A stretch of 64,000 nucleotides of DNA from Paenibacillus sp. 1781tsa1 (GTDB lineage: Bacteria; Bacillota; Bacilli; Paenibacillales; Paenibacillaceae), in contig NZ_JAMYWY010000001.1 of the NCBI RefSeq assembly GCF_024159265.1, forward strand, positions 5,580,001-5,644,000. The letters are read 5' to 3'. Made by a program: the position numbers and the translations under genes. Below, in pieces: positions 8,348 to 17,028 of this stretch. Below the pieces are notes generated by a model, which was not told the origin of the DNA, did not search any database, and saw only the letters and a list, made by a program, of their open reading frames with translations. Numbering within the stretch: position 1 is the stretch's first letter; each line of letters opens with the position of its first letter.

Positions 8348-9421
8348 GTGAAAGTATTATTCACGTTTTATGTTCCAAGCGGTGGCGTGGATACGTTAAA
8401 CCGACTGCGCACCGCTGTTCTGAAACGCCATGGCATTGAAGCGCACCTATTGTATCTCAACACAGGCTCGGGATTGCAGAACAACAGTGATACACCCATT
8501 TTCACCGCATCCAGTGACGAAGATATCCATCACATCATTCATACTCATCATTATGATGCCATCATTGCCACTTCAGACATCGCTATGCCCGGGCGCTTGA
8601 GAGCACTTGGCTATACAGGAAGAATTATTTTTGAGGCGCAGGGGCTTGGAACACGCGATCAGGCTCTGGAAACGATACAGATGGGTGTACCTTACCTTCA
8701 AGCCCATTGCGACGCTGCCGTTATCCCCCCCACAGACCACCTTCTGGATATGTTCATTCATATCTGTCCCTGGCTTCATCGGTTTGTTATTCCCAATATG
8801 CTGGATACGGACACCTTTGCACCGATTTCGGTGGATACCCCACCCTATCCGGTGCTGGCTTGGGTAGGACGGCTTGAACACAACAAAAACTGGCGTGAAT
8901 ATTTAATCATTTCGAGTGAAATCATCAAAAAAAATCCGCAAGCCAGACTATGGTTATTCCATGATCCTACTTTGGCTAATCCAGAAGATGAAGTCATGTT
9001 CCGACACATGCTGGCAGAATACGGACTTGAGGATCGGATTGGCATCTTCATTAATGTTCCTCATTCTCAGATGCCTGCATACTATTCGATGATTGCCGCT
9101 TCAGGGGGGATCATGTTATCCACTTCCCTGCTAGAAGGATTCGGCTATGCCGTCGCTGAAGCCATTAGCTGTGGCTGCCCGGTGCTCAGTACAGATTCAG
9201 ATGGTGTGCGCTCATTTATCACACATAATAAGACTGGAAAGTTTTATCCAATTGGAGATGTAAAGGCGGCTGTAGCCGAAGCAAGGGACCTCATGAAGAA
9301 CAAGAAACTGCGGGAATATATCCGCATTCAGGGCAGACAGCATATGAGCTTGTCTTTCTCACCCGATCGATATGCCATTTCTTTCCGTGAAATGATGACA
9401 GCACTGCGAATTTTCCATTGA
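8348..9421 (+). CDS. Glycosyltransferase family 4-like protein, 358 aa
   Basis: GT-B fold glycosyltransferase. The donor-site segment LEGFGYAVAEAISCGCPVLS, followed by GVRSFI, is the GT4 EX7E-type region; an N-terminal Rossmann half (FYVPSGGVDTLNRL) and the linker PYPVLAWVGRLEHNKNW are present. GTG at 8348 follows AGAGGGTG with good spacing; the frame is open 11 codons upstream without a ribosome site. No signal or membrane segment, so it acts in the cytoplasm. It is related in type to the GT at 11.8 kb. Acceptor and sugar are unknown. Confidence 0.85.
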   Translation: MKVLFTFYVPSGGVDTLNRLRTAVLKRHGIEAHLLYLNTGSGLQNNSDTPIFTASSDEDIHHIIHTHHYDAIIATSDIAMPGRLRALGYTGRIIFEAQGLGTRDQALETIQMGVPYLQAHCDAAVIPPTDHLLDMFIHICPWLHRFVIPNMLDTDTFAPISVDTPPYPVLAWVGRLEHNKNWREYLIISSEIIKKNPQARLWLFHDPTLANPEDEVMFRHMLAEYGLEDRIGIFINVPHSQMPAYYSMIAASGGIMLSTSLLEGFGYAVAEAISCGCPVLSTDSDGVRSFITHNKTGKFYPIGDVKAAVAEARDLMKNKKLREYIRIQGRQHMSLSFSPDRYAISFREMMTALRIFH

Positions 9422-9428
9422 GCATAGC

Positions 9429-9464
9429 AAAAAGGCAGTTCAGCAAGATTCTCTGAACTGCCTT
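9429..9464 (-). terminator. Strong terminator of the MFS gene
   Basis: A perfect 12 bp stem, AAGGCAGTTCAG (9432-9443) with CTGAACTGCCTT (9453-9464), is followed on the minus strand by TTTTT. It probably also limits plus-strand transcription. Confidence 0.85.
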
Positions 9465-9485
9465 ACTATGTTACTTTAGAAAGTC

Positions 9486-10979
9486 TTAGTGTCCCATCAT
9501 CATCGCGGGATCAGGCTTGTCGCCATTTTGAAGTTCTTCTTCCGGCATCGGTTTTGGTTTGCGCAGAATCAGACTGAGCAAACAGCCGAACAATGCAATA
9601 CAAGCGGCCAGGAAGAACGTATCATTGAAGCCACCCACCAGACCTTGAACTATAGCGGTCGGCTCTGCACTCGTTGTATTGTCTGCAATTCTTGAAGTAA
9701 GGAAACCTGTGAGCCCTGCAACCGCAAAGGACACGACCACTTGCTGTGCAGCAGCGGTGAGCGGTGTCACCCGTCCAACCAACTTACGCGGTGCAGCATT
9801 CAATACATGAGTATTGAGTGGCATCATGGACAAGCCCATACCCAGACCCATCATAACCAGAGCCGTGATAATCAGGCCAAGACCTGTCTCTGCCGTGATG
9901 GAGGAGAGAATAAACAAGGCTCCCGAGATAATTCCCAGACCCACGAAGGCCAGAGGTCTAGCACCGATTTTATCAAACAACCGACCACCAAGCGGCATAC
10001 CCACTCCGGAAGCCAGAGCCTGCGGAAGCAGAATCAATCCCGTTTCCAGTGCAGTGTACCCTTTGATCTGCTGCAAATACAGCGGGATCAGGATCATCGC
10101 ACCGAACAGCGCCACTTGTGACACCCATGCGAGAATAATCCCCCGTGAGAAATCAGATGATTTGAATACCCGGAGTTCGAGCAAAGGATTTTGATGACGA
10201 AGTTCTACAATAATGAATAAGATGAGCGCCACACCACCTACGATTACACCAGTCAGTGTTGTTGTAGATGTCCAGCTCGTTCCACCCTCGCTCACACCAT
10301 AGGCAAGCATCGAAAACGCAATTGGCGCCAGAATCATACCTAGCAGATCCAGTGCAGGCGTGCGTCCACGATCTGTATCAGGCAAAAATTTGATACATAG
10401 AATGAAAGCTGCAATACCAATGGGCAGATTAATCAAGAAGATCCAGTGCCAGCTCAGTGATTCAATAAACCAACCGGACAATACCGGGCCCAGTGCAGGG
10501 GCAAGCAGCATGGGAATTCCGAGCATACCCATGATGGAACCTCTTCGTTCAGGAGGTGCAAGACGAAATACCATCGCCATACCAATAGGAGCAACCATGC
10601 CTCCCCCAAGGCCCTGAATGACACGGTAAATGATTAATTGCTCAGGTGATTGGGCAATGGAGCATAACACAGAACCCAAGGTAAACATGGCAATCGTGAA
10701 CAGGAATACTCTTTTGGCACCGAAGCGGTCAGTTAACCAACCTGCCAGTGGAATAACCGCAGACAAAGCCAGGGTATATCCCGTAACCGTCCATTGGATG
10801 GTCTTCAGATCCGTCTCGAAATATTGAACGAGATTCGGAATGGCCACATTAACAACGGTACTGTCCAGAATAACCATGATCATTCCGACGATAATAGCCA
10901 GGAGTGGCAAAATAATGGTTTTAATCGAAAACTCTGCCGGCTCCTGTGATACTGCTGTTTGTTCTTTCACGTTCTCCAC
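9486..10979 (-). CDS. MFS multidrug exporter, DHA2 (EmrB/QacA) family
   Basis: About 14 membrane helices. DHA2 motifs include LDSTVVNVAIPNL in helix 1, WLTDRFGAKRVFL in the 2-3 loop, RVIQGLGGGMVAPIG, and the motif C-like region LAPALGPVLSGWFIE. These are proton-coupled drug exporters. Two GTG codons (10979 and 10970) compete as starts; neither is ideally spaced, and the frame is open upstream. Two palindromes of TetR-operator type lie upstream, yet no tetR gene is adjacent. Substrate unknown. Confidence 0.9.
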   Translation of the reverse strand: MENVKEQTAVSQEPAEFSIKTIILPLLAIIVGMIMVILDSTVVNVAIPNLVQYFETDLKTIQWTVTGYTLALSAVIPLAGWLTDRFGAKRVFLFTIAMFTLGSVLCSIAQSPEQLIIYRVIQGLGGGMVAPIGMAMVFRLAPPERRGSIMGMLGIPMLLAPALGPVLSGWFIESLSWHWIFLINLPIGIAAFILCIKFLPDTDRGRTPALDLLGMILAPIAFSMLAYGVSEGGTSWTSTTTLTGVIVGGVALILFIIVELRHQNPLLELRVFKSSDFSRGIILAWVSQVALFGAMILIPLYLQQIKGYTALETGLILLPQALASGVGMPLGGRLFDKIGARPLAFVGLGIISGALFILSSITAETGLGLIITALVMMGLGMGLSMMPLNTHVLNAAPRKLVGRVTPLTAAAQQVVVSFAVAGLTGFLTSRIADNTTSAEPTAIVQGLVGGFNDTFFLAACIALFGCLLSLILRKPKPMPEEELQNGDKPDPAMMMGH

Positions 10980-11051
10980 TCTCTTTTCCGGCCAGCAGAT
11001 CACAGGCTGCTGCCTGCGTCTCACTATGCCTATATTCTCTCGACTGATTTC

Positions 11052-11091
11052 AAACTATCGTTTTAAATCGTCGTTTTAAACTTTCGTTTAA
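11052..11091. promoter_or_regulatory. Paired palindromes upstream of the MFS gene, TetR-type operator
   Basis: AAACTATCGTTT (11052-11063) and TTAAACTTTCGTTTAA (11076-11091) are both palindromes of the form AAAC-N4-GTTT, with centres 26 bp apart and a degenerate third copy between. Such sites suit a TetR-family repressor. The repressor gene is not in the neighbourhood. Confidence 0.55.
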
Positions 11092-11234
11092 CACTGATCT
11101 AATTCTAATGAAAATACCTTTGCTGTCAAGCTATTTTTTTCAGGAATTTCACTATGGATGCAATATAAAAAAATGGAACAGGCACTTCCCTGCTCCACAC
11201 GTTGGTTAATCATGACTATTCAATGATGTCCATA

Positions 11235-11594
11235 TCAATCTGCAAGCTTCATCATCTGATATTCTGACAGTATGCCCAATGTCTGCCCGTGAATACTTCT
11301 ATAATACATGCGAATAACCAGATGATTCAGTGAAGAGCTGTTGCTGATGATCCTCAGCTCATAAGGCTCGGAAGATACATCCAGATTGTGAATGACCTGA
11401 TTACCGCCCGCTCCCCCCGAATTCGAATTTATATGAAAAAGATGTCGGTACAGTTCTCCGTGAGTACTGGCTCCGCCAACAAATACATCTGTCCCTTCCT
11501 CGCCCCCCACATAGGCCAACTCCACGTCCATGTATTTAATGGGAACAAACGTCTGTAACATATTTTCATGAATATTAAGCACATATACAACCAC
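11235..11594 (-). CDS. Hypothetical protein, 119 aa
   Basis: I do not recognise this protein. GTG at 11594 lies 8 nt after AAGGAGG, so it is very likely expressed. The product is beta-rich, with GGEEGTDVFVGGASTHGELY and NSNSGGAGGNQVIHN, and lacks a signal peptide or membrane segment. It is monocistronic between the MFS exporter and a divergent GT. A surface or coat component is possible from context, but nothing in the sequence proves it. Confidence 0.7.
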   Translation of the reverse strand: MVVYVLNIHENMLQTFVPIKYMDVELAYVGGEEGTDVFVGGASTHGELYRHLFHINSNSGGAGGNQVIHNLDVSSEPYELRIISNSSSLNHLVIRMYYRSIHGQTLGILSEYQMMKLAD

Positions 11595-11702
11595 TGTAGA
11601 TCCCTCCTTCGGCGTATGAGCCTTTCAATACATAGGATATGCTTCCCCTTGTCTATTGTCATTTGCTTTCACCCATTTTCAACCAATTACACGGAAATGC
11701 CC

Positions 11703-11732
11703 GACCTTCCGGTCCTCTTTTTTCATAGAATA
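11703..11732 (+). promoter_or_regulatory. Candidate sigma-K promoter of the 11.8 kb GT
   Basis: CATAGAATA (11724-11732) matches the -10 consensus exactly. GACC (11703-11706) supplies the -35 AC with a 17 bp gap, the normal sigma-K spacing. It predicts late mother-cell expression of the downstream glycosyltransferase. Confidence 0.5.
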
Positions 11733-11778
11733 AAAGCATAGAAGTTCGGCCGGTGCAGGCCGTGACAAGGGGGTAGCT

Positions 11779-13017
11779 ATGAGAGTTCTGCTCGTTACGT
11801 ATTGGGAGCTTACACATATGGGAGGCATATGGACATATGTTAAACAACTGGCCGACAGGCTAGTTGCACTTGGTGTAGAGGTTGATATCATGGGCACAAA
11901 TGGTGCCAAAAACGAAGTATATGTTCGTAATCTGAACCGCGCTTTCTCCAAGGATACGGTGTGGCCCATGCTGCAAGCCAAACTCAATCCGACCGATCTG
12001 CCACAATTCACTGCCGATCCGCTTCTTGCTTATTATGAACTGAATAGATATGCCTTCGAGATGGCCGCCGCTTATCTGGGGGTGGACCACTATGACGTAA
12101 TTCATGCGCAAGATCCCGTAGCCGCCGTAGCCATAAAACGCATCTTAAACCGCAATATCCCACTGGTTACCAGCTATCATGGGGCACTTGCCCGCGAGGC
12201 CTTTTACGATGCTCAAAATTCCAACCCGCAACTTACTCTCTCTTCCTATCTGCAATCCAAACGTGGACGTTATTTTCTCTCATTGGAAGAGCGAAGTGCA
12301 GCACAATCTGAGCTGATTCTGGTGTCCAGTCACTGGATCAAAAGTACACTTACAGAGCTCGCGGTGCCAGAGTCGAAGTTCAGACAGATTCCCTATGCTA
12401 TCGACCTGCCAGCCTACCGTGCCTCAGCAGCCGTGAAATTTCGCCAACGACCACCGGCTGGCAAGAAAGTCATTGCCTTTACCGGAAGGCTGGAATACAT
12501 CAAGGGCGTTCATGTGTTAATTAAGGCTTTAGCCAGTCTGAAAAGTATACGTTCCGATTGGATATGCTGGATCGCAGGAGAAGGCAATCTATCCGATGAG
12601 TTGCGGGCACAGGCCACAGCGGCAGGCATTGGAGCGGATGTTGTGTTCTGGGGCAAACTCGATAATATTCCTTCCTTCCTGCGTCATGCAGACATCTATG
12701 TCCAGCCCAGCCTGCAGGACACCCAGCCCTTCTCCGTGACCGAAGCACAACTGGCGGGTATACCTGTTATCGTCAGTGGTACAGCCGGCATGCCTGAGAT
12801 GGTTGAACCTGGGCGTACAGGATGGGTTGTTCCTCCGCAGGATGTCGACTCGCTCCGTGAACTGCTGAATGCATTACTCGAGGATAACGTTACTCGGAGA
12901 ACAGTGGGTGCTGCGGCGAAAGCTTGGGCTGAACAACATCGTTCACTGGAAGAAATGGGATTGCGTACATTTCAAGTCTACCAGGAAGCTATTTACAGAG
13001 GAGGACAACCGATATGA
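11779..13017 (+). CDS. Glycosyltransferase family 4, 412 aa
   Basis: Complete GT-B enzyme: N-terminal half MRVLLVTYWELTHMGGIWTY with the usual glycine-rich acceptor loop, central KKVIAFTGRLEYIKGVHVLI, and donor-site QPFSVTEAQLAGIPVIVSG followed by GMPEMV. The ATG follows AAGGGGG. The stop overlaps the next start as ATGA. It has no membrane segment. It is likely expressed late in sporulation from the promoter at 11.7 kb; the transferred sugar is unknown. Confidence 0.92.
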   Translation: MRVLLVTYWELTHMGGIWTYVKQLADRLVALGVEVDIMGTNGAKNEVYVRNLNRAFSKDTVWPMLQAKLNPTDLPQFTADPLLAYYELNRYAFEMAAAYLGVDHYDVIHAQDPVAAVAIKRILNRNIPLVTSYHGALAREAFYDAQNSNPQLTLSSYLQSKRGRYFLSLEERSAAQSELILVSSHWIKSTLTELAVPESKFRQIPYAIDLPAYRASAAVKFRQRPPAGKKVIAFTGRLEYIKGVHVLIKALASLKSIRSDWICWIAGEGNLSDELRAQATAAGIGADVVFWGKLDNIPSFLRHADIYVQPSLQDTQPFSVTEAQLAGIPVIVSGTAGMPEMVEPGRTGWVVPPQDVDSLRELLNALLEDNVTRRTVGAAAKAWAEQHRSLEEMGLRTFQVYQEAIYRGGQPI

Positions 13018-13184
13018 CATTGCTTGTACCGAGTGATCTATACAATCGCTGGTTTTCGACTCCGGTCTCCACACCTCACATCGACGTGGATTACGCGATC
13101 ATGAATCAATTGATGCAGAAGTTGCCCAAAGGCTATGTATTTCCCGATCCTGTGTCGATGGAGATCATGTATTCAAAGGATTGA
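13014..13184 (+). CDS. Small translationally coupled protein, 56 aa
   Basis: An AGGAGG site inside the end of the GT gene lies 9 nt before an ATG that overlaps the GT stop (ATGA). The 56-codon frame begins MTLLVPSDLYNRWFSTPVST and ends IMYSKD. Spacing, overlap and downstream hairpins all argue for a real gene. I do not recognise the protein; it has no signal or membrane segment. It could be a partner of the glycosyltransferase or the intact start of a decayed longer gene. Confidence 0.6.
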   Translation: MTLLVPSDLYNRWFSTPVSTPHIDVDYAIMNQLMQKLPKGYVFPDPVSMEIMYSKD

Positions 13185-13233
13185 GTTGTCCCATTATATG
13201 CTGTCTTCATTTAACATGCCGGAATATTGTACA

Positions 13234-13275
13234 AGGGATGTCCCACATGTCATACAAATGACTGAGGACATCCCT
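13234..13275 (+). terminator. Long hairpin after the 56-aa gene
   Basis: A perfect stem AGGGATGTCC (13234-13243) with GGACATCCCT (13266-13275) encloses an inner GTCAT/ATGAC pair. The tail AGTTTGCTTT is only moderately T-rich, so termination is likely but not certain. Confidence 0.5.
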
Positions 13276-13294
13276 AGTTTGCTTTATCATATTC

Positions 13295-13488
13295 TAACGA
13301 ATCCAGCAGACGCTACTTGTTCCCTTCTGCACAGGGTCTGTCATGTAACGAATCACAGAGACGTTATTTCATCCATCGTGGTCGAATTCCAGATTTAAAA
13401 GCCATTTTGCAAAGGAATAACGTGACTGAGATTCGTTAGAATTTATTTTTCATAATAATTGCTCTGATAAGACGTGTCAGGTTCGTTA
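13295..13488. repeat. Nested palindromic cluster of four TAACGAAtC units
   Basis: Four copies of a unit of about 28 bp with consensus TAACGAATC-CAG-n-ACGTTATT. Two are direct (from 13295 and 13346) and two inverted (ending 13438 and 13488). The direct pair is 51 bp apart and the inverted pair 50 bp apart, so inner and outer pairs form nested arms. ATTCTAACGAATC (13291-13303) and GATTCGTTAGAAT (13430-13442) match over 13 bp. Confidence 0.8.
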
Positions 13489-13498
13489 GCACTTGGAG

Positions 13499-13522
13499 CA
13501 GGGAAACCCTGATTTTTTATTT
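13499..13522 (+). terminator. Small terminator-like hairpin
   Basis: CAGGG-AAA-CCCTG is followed by ATTTTTTATTTT on the plus strand, at the end of the palindromic cluster. Confidence 0.5.
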
Positions 13523-13537
13523 TCCACCTCCCTCCCC

Positions 13538-13592
13538 AAAAAAAGAGCTCCCCCACTTATAGCACATTAAAAGTGCTTCATAAGGGTGCTCT
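13538..13592 (-). terminator. Terminator ending the long polysaccharide operon
   Basis: On the minus strand GAGC-A-CCC...AGCAC/GTGCT...GGGGG-A-GCTC forms a long hairpin followed by seven T. It lies about 55 bp after the stop of the last GT2 gene and marks the end of the run that starts at 24.8 kb. Confidence 0.8.
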
Positions 13593-13645
13593 CATGTCCA
13601 TTTAATACCTCTTCCATCCAGCCATCATTGGCACATCCGTCTACT

Positions 13646-14362
13646 TCACTTCCAATACCCACCGACCTGGAGCAAATTGTACAAAATAGGTCTATGCTTC
13701 GCTTGAACACGTTCCATCTCGGCCACCAGTGCCTTGAAGTGACGTTTGGTCCCCATTGAATCATGCAGACGATAACACATCAGGGGCTCATTGTAATAGA
13801 ACAGCTCATACATCGGAAACAGTCGCAACCACATCTCGTAGTCATGGGTGTAGCGGAAATCAGTATCGAACATGCCAAACCGCTCAAATGCATCCATCTC
13901 TAACATGACAGTACAGCCGTTGATCGGACAACCTTCAAGCAGTACCTGCAACATTTCCAGACGACTGCCCACTTCCGGCCGCACCGTATCCAACCATTCA
14001 CTCTTCTCATTCACATAATGGTAGGCACCATGACAGAATGAAGCCTTGACCTCGCGCATAAACTTCAACTGTTTCTCCACCCGGTCCAGCAGCATCACAT
14101 CATCTGAACTGAGCCAGACAAAGTAATCCCCTGTTGCCTGTTTGATGCCCTCATTCAATGCTGTCGCAGTTCCACCGTTTTCTTTGCGAATATAATGGAT
14201 AGAATCCATGAATGGCTCTAGCCGCTCCACATGCTCGGTTGACCCATCATCCACCACGATCACTTCAATATGCGGATACGTCTGGTGAATGGCACTGTGA
14301 ACAGCCTGCTCGATGTACGCACAATTATAAAAAGGGATGACGATCGATACTTTCGGCTCCAT
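13646..14362 (-). CDS. Glycosyltransferase family 2, 238 aa
   Basis: GT-A enzyme: MEPKVSIVIPFYNCAYIEQA, VIVVDDGSTEHVE, the acceptor-side ENGGTATALNEGIKQATGDY and metal-site WLSSDDVML. The ATG follows GGAAGGGGG. It ends an operon and is a clear sister of the GT2 at 14565-15281 (same length, same motif spacing), so the pair arose by tandem duplication. No membrane segments; the sugar is unknown. Confidence 0.92.
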   Translation of the reverse strand: MEPKVSIVIPFYNCAYIEQAVHSAIHQTYPHIEVIVVDDGSTEHVERLEPFMDSIHYIRKENGGTATALNEGIKQATGDYFVWLSSDDVMLLDRVEKQLKFMREVKASFCHGAYHYVNEKSEWLDTVRPEVGSRLEMLQVLLEGCPINGCTVMLEMDAFERFGMFDTDFRYTHDYEMWLRLFPMYELFYYNEPLMCYRLHDSMGTKRHFKALVAEMERVQAKHRPILYNLLQVGGYWK

Positions 14363-14564
14363 TCGGGGCCCCCTTCCTCCGCTTATCTCTGCATAGCGAT
14401 TGCTTTCCTACATTTTATGAAGATCCATTCGATCAGTATTGGACATCTGCGGTGTCGCGGAAGCACATTTCGATCCGATACCACCTTTACTATCATCGGG
14501 TAAAATGCTGCGCAAAGAGGGCGTCAATCAGCCACCTTGTGGCCTCATAACTGCCCTCCCTACG

Positions 14565-15281
14565 CTAACCGCCAAGCGCCGCTATGCGCTGCAACAACGG
14601 ATCGCGATATCTCGACCATACCATGGATGCTTCTCTGCCGATGACATCCGCATGACGAACGGATCCCATTCCCCCATGCCACCGATATGCCGTAAGCGGT
14701 TCGTTCAGGTATGGGAACCGATGACCGTTCAGTATAATCCGCATCCAGAGATCCAGATCATGCGTGTAGGGCAGAAGTTCATCGAACAGCCCTACTCCGC
14801 TGAACAGATCCTTGCGAATCATGACCGTGCAGCCATTGACCGGATTGCCGTGGACAAATCGCCGCAGTAAGTCCAGATCCGACATCGGTTCAGGTCCACC
14901 ATGCATTTTGGTAACGGCCGAATGCTCGTTGATATAGTGAAAGTTCGTATGAGATACGAGCACATTCTCACGCTGCATAAACTCCAGCTGATAACGGATT
15001 TTATCGGGATAAAGGACATCGTCCGAACTAAGCCAGGCTACATAATCACCAGAGGCATGACGGATACCATGATTAAGTGCCGAAGCTGTCCCGCCATTGC
15101 TTTTGCCAAGCACATTAATATAAGGGAGATAAGGCTGGAGCAGCTCTGCATGCCGGGTGGAACCGTCATTCACGACAACGATCTCCACATCGGAATACGT
15201 CTGGTTCAGCGCACTCTGAATTGCCTGAGGCACATAAGGGCAGTTGTAGAATGGAATGACAATGGATACTCTCGGATTCAA
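14565..15281 (-). CDS. Glycosyltransferase family 2, 238 aa, TTG start
   Basis: GT-A enzyme with MNPRVSIVIPFYNCPYVPQA, VVVNDGSTRHAEL, SNGGTASALNHGIRHASGDY and WLSSDDVLY. The start codon is TTG, overlapping the TGA of the upstream SDR gene (TTGA), with GGGAGG about 8 nt before it, so it is translationally coupled. It is the sister of the GT2 at 13646-14362; differences lie mainly in the C-terminal acceptor half. A 200 bp gap without recognisable features separates the two. Confidence 0.92.
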   Translation of the reverse strand: MNPRVSIVIPFYNCPYVPQAIQSALNQTYSDVEIVVVNDGSTRHAELLQPYLPYINVLGKSNGGTASALNHGIRHASGDYVAWLSSDDVLYPDKIRYQLEFMQRENVLVSHTNFHYINEHSAVTKMHGGPEPMSDLDLLRRFVHGNPVNGCTVMIRKDLFSGVGLFDELLPYTHDLDLWMRIILNGHRFPYLNEPLTAYRWHGGMGSVRHADVIGREASMVWSRYRDPLLQRIAALGG

Positions 15282-16219
15282 CTTGTCGTCCTCCCTTGCT
15301 GGGCACGAACATCACTCAGGATATCCTGAAGTGATGTGGCGAATGGAATCATCGGCTGCCAGCCAAGCTTGCGCAGCAGTGATAATTCCTCCTGTTTCCC
15401 CGAACCGTCCGGACCAGAAGATGCTCCATCCCAGCGAACAGGGACTTCCGCTTCTGTCATGGACAAGAGCAGATCTGCAATTTCACCTAGACTGCGCTCG
15501 ACGCCAGACACCACCGGGTATACTGTACCGCTGGACCCCTGTATCAGGAGGGTTGCATACGCTCTGACTGCATCCCGCACATCGAGAAAGTCACGGGTAT
15601 TGTCCCGTCCGGACAGACGGAATGCCTCCGTTTTGCCCGCCTGCTCACAGGCAACAACATGGCGCGCAAGCAGGGAACAGATGCCTGTAGAAGGACCCGC
15701 ACCAATCAGATTGCCCGGCTCCGCCAGCATGATCTGCTGTCCGAAGAGCGACATCCACGACAAGGACACCATCTCTTCCAGAGCTTTGCTGAGGCTGTAT
15801 GGGTGCGGAGGCTGGGGAATCCGGCCAGGTTCCTGCGTATATTTTAACCTCGATCCAACAATAACGGTTCGTGCTGCCGGACAACTGCGAAGCGCATCCA
15901 GCAAATACAGCACGGCCATCACATTGGTCTCCAGGACCAGTAACGGATCAGACCATGAATCAGGCACTGAATTTTTGCCAGCGAGATGCAGCACATAGTC
16001 GGGCTGCACCTCGCTGATCAGATGACGTACTTGCTGTTTATCGTTCAGATCACAGACATGGACTTGAGTACCTTTACCAAATGAATGTACACCCGGTCTC
16101 CGGACTACCGCTGCAACCACTGCACCAACTTCCTGAAAATAAGATACGGCATGTCGCCCGGTAAAACCGGAGGCGCCTGTAATCAGTACTTTCTTGCCCG
16201 TCAGCTCTGCTCCATCCAT
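15278..16219 (-). CDS. NAD-dependent epimerase/dehydratase (extended SDR)
   Basis: Rossmann motif TGASGFTGRHA near residues 14-24, DLNDKQQVRHLI, HLAGKNSV, and active-site Y-x3-K in HPYSLSKALEE; 313 aa, normal for GDP-mannose 4,6-dehydratase/RmlB-like SDRs. The ATG overlaps the previous gene by 19 nt and has AAGGAG 8 nt upstream. It likely makes or modifies a nucleotide sugar for the neighbouring GTs. The exact reaction cannot be set from motifs; GDP-sugar 4,6-dehydratase or 4-reductase activity fits best. Confidence 0.85.
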   Translation of the reverse strand: MDGAELTGKKVLITGASGFTGRHAVSYFQEVGAVVAAVVRRPGVHSFGKGTQVHVCDLNDKQQVRHLISEVQPDYVLHLAGKNSVPDSWSDPLLVLETNVMAVLYLLDALRSCPAARTVIVGSRLKYTQEPGRIPQPPHPYSLSKALEEMVSLSWMSLFGQQIMLAEPGNLIGAGPSTGICSLLARHVVACEQAGKTEAFRLSGRDNTRDFLDVRDAVRAYATLLIQGSSGTVYPVVSGVERSLGEIADLLLSMTEAEVPVRWDGASSGPDGSGKQEELSLLRKLGWQPMIPFATSLQDILSDVRAQQGRTTS

Positions 16220-17028
16220 AATGCCAACTCCTTCAGCATTGTAGAATAATCCGGCAGGTCTGTCTTCACATCCTCGCGAGTGGACACCAGCGTACGGTCC
16301 TGCACAACACTGTCATCACGTACAATCGTCACATCCTGCTTATTCCAGGTCTGTTTGAACAACACAAGCAGGTCATGCTTGCTGACAGGTGTTGGATGAG
16401 CTAGATGGATCAGACCACTAATGGATGAGGCCAGGTAATGGTCAACCCATTTGGCCAGCTCAAGTGTGGTTACACCGTTCCAGAATACGCGGGTATACCC
16501 GCCGACTTCACCTGTGCGGGACATAAACCATTGCATCAGACCAATGCCGCCTTGCCGAATTTCGGGTCCAATGATGGACGTACGGATCGTCAGATGACCT
16601 TCATCCTGAACTTCACCAAGTGCTTTGGTAATGGCGTAAGCTGAAGTTCCATCCGTAACATCATCTTCCCGGTATGCTCCCCGATCCCCGCTGAACACAC
16701 AGTCTGTGCTGATATGAATCAGGCGTGCACCAATCGTATCGGCAACCCGCCGCAAACGATGCGGCAGGAACCCGTTAATATGATAGGCCGTAATTTTGTC
16801 CTCATCTGCAAAGCTGTTCAACACACCTACTGCATTAATAATCACATCCGGGTGCACCGCTTCTACCAATCGATCAACCATGAAGCTGTCGTTCACATCC
16901 AGGAGCAGACCATTGGGGTCCGTTACATCACGAGTTGTGTAGAAGACGCTGTGCACACCTTGACGGCGGAAATAGTCGACCAGAATATGGCCGGCCATTC
17001 CGTTTCCACCAAGTATCAGCAGTTTCAT
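16201..17028 (-). CDS. RmlD-like nucleotide-sugar reductase (SDR), 275 aa
   Basis: GGNGMAGHILVDYF (NAD(P) site), INAVGVLNSFADEDKITAY, HISTDCVFSGDRG, and Y-x3-K in SAYAITKALGE are RmlD-type motifs. The start overlaps the 4,6-dehydratase stop as ATGA. Sitting between the dehydratase and the 2-epimerase, it takes the reductase position of the UDP-L-FucNAc/UDP-L-QuiNAc pathways. It lacks the C-terminal cupin domain of CapF/FnlB-type reductases, so it matches the WbvR-type reductase for L-QuiNAc or L-RhaNAc better (inference). Confidence 0.85.
   Translation of the reverse strand: MKLLILGGNGMAGHILVDYFRRQGVHSVFYTTRDVTDPNGLLLDVNDSFMVDRLVEAVHPDVIINAVGVLNSFADEDKITAYHINGFLPHRLRRVADTIGARLIHISTDCVFSGDRGAYREDDVTDGTSAYAITKALGEVQDEGHLTIRTSIIGPEIRQGGIGLMQWFMSRTGEVGGYTRVFWNGVTTLELAKWVDHYLASSISGLIHLAHPTPVSKHDLLVLFKQTWNKQDVTIVRDDSVVQDRTLVSTREDVKTDLPDYSTMLKELALWMEQS

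Noticed and set aside
13295..13488. Repeat cluster considered as a CRISPR array
   Set aside because: Units are in both orientations, imperfect and only four; no cas genes.
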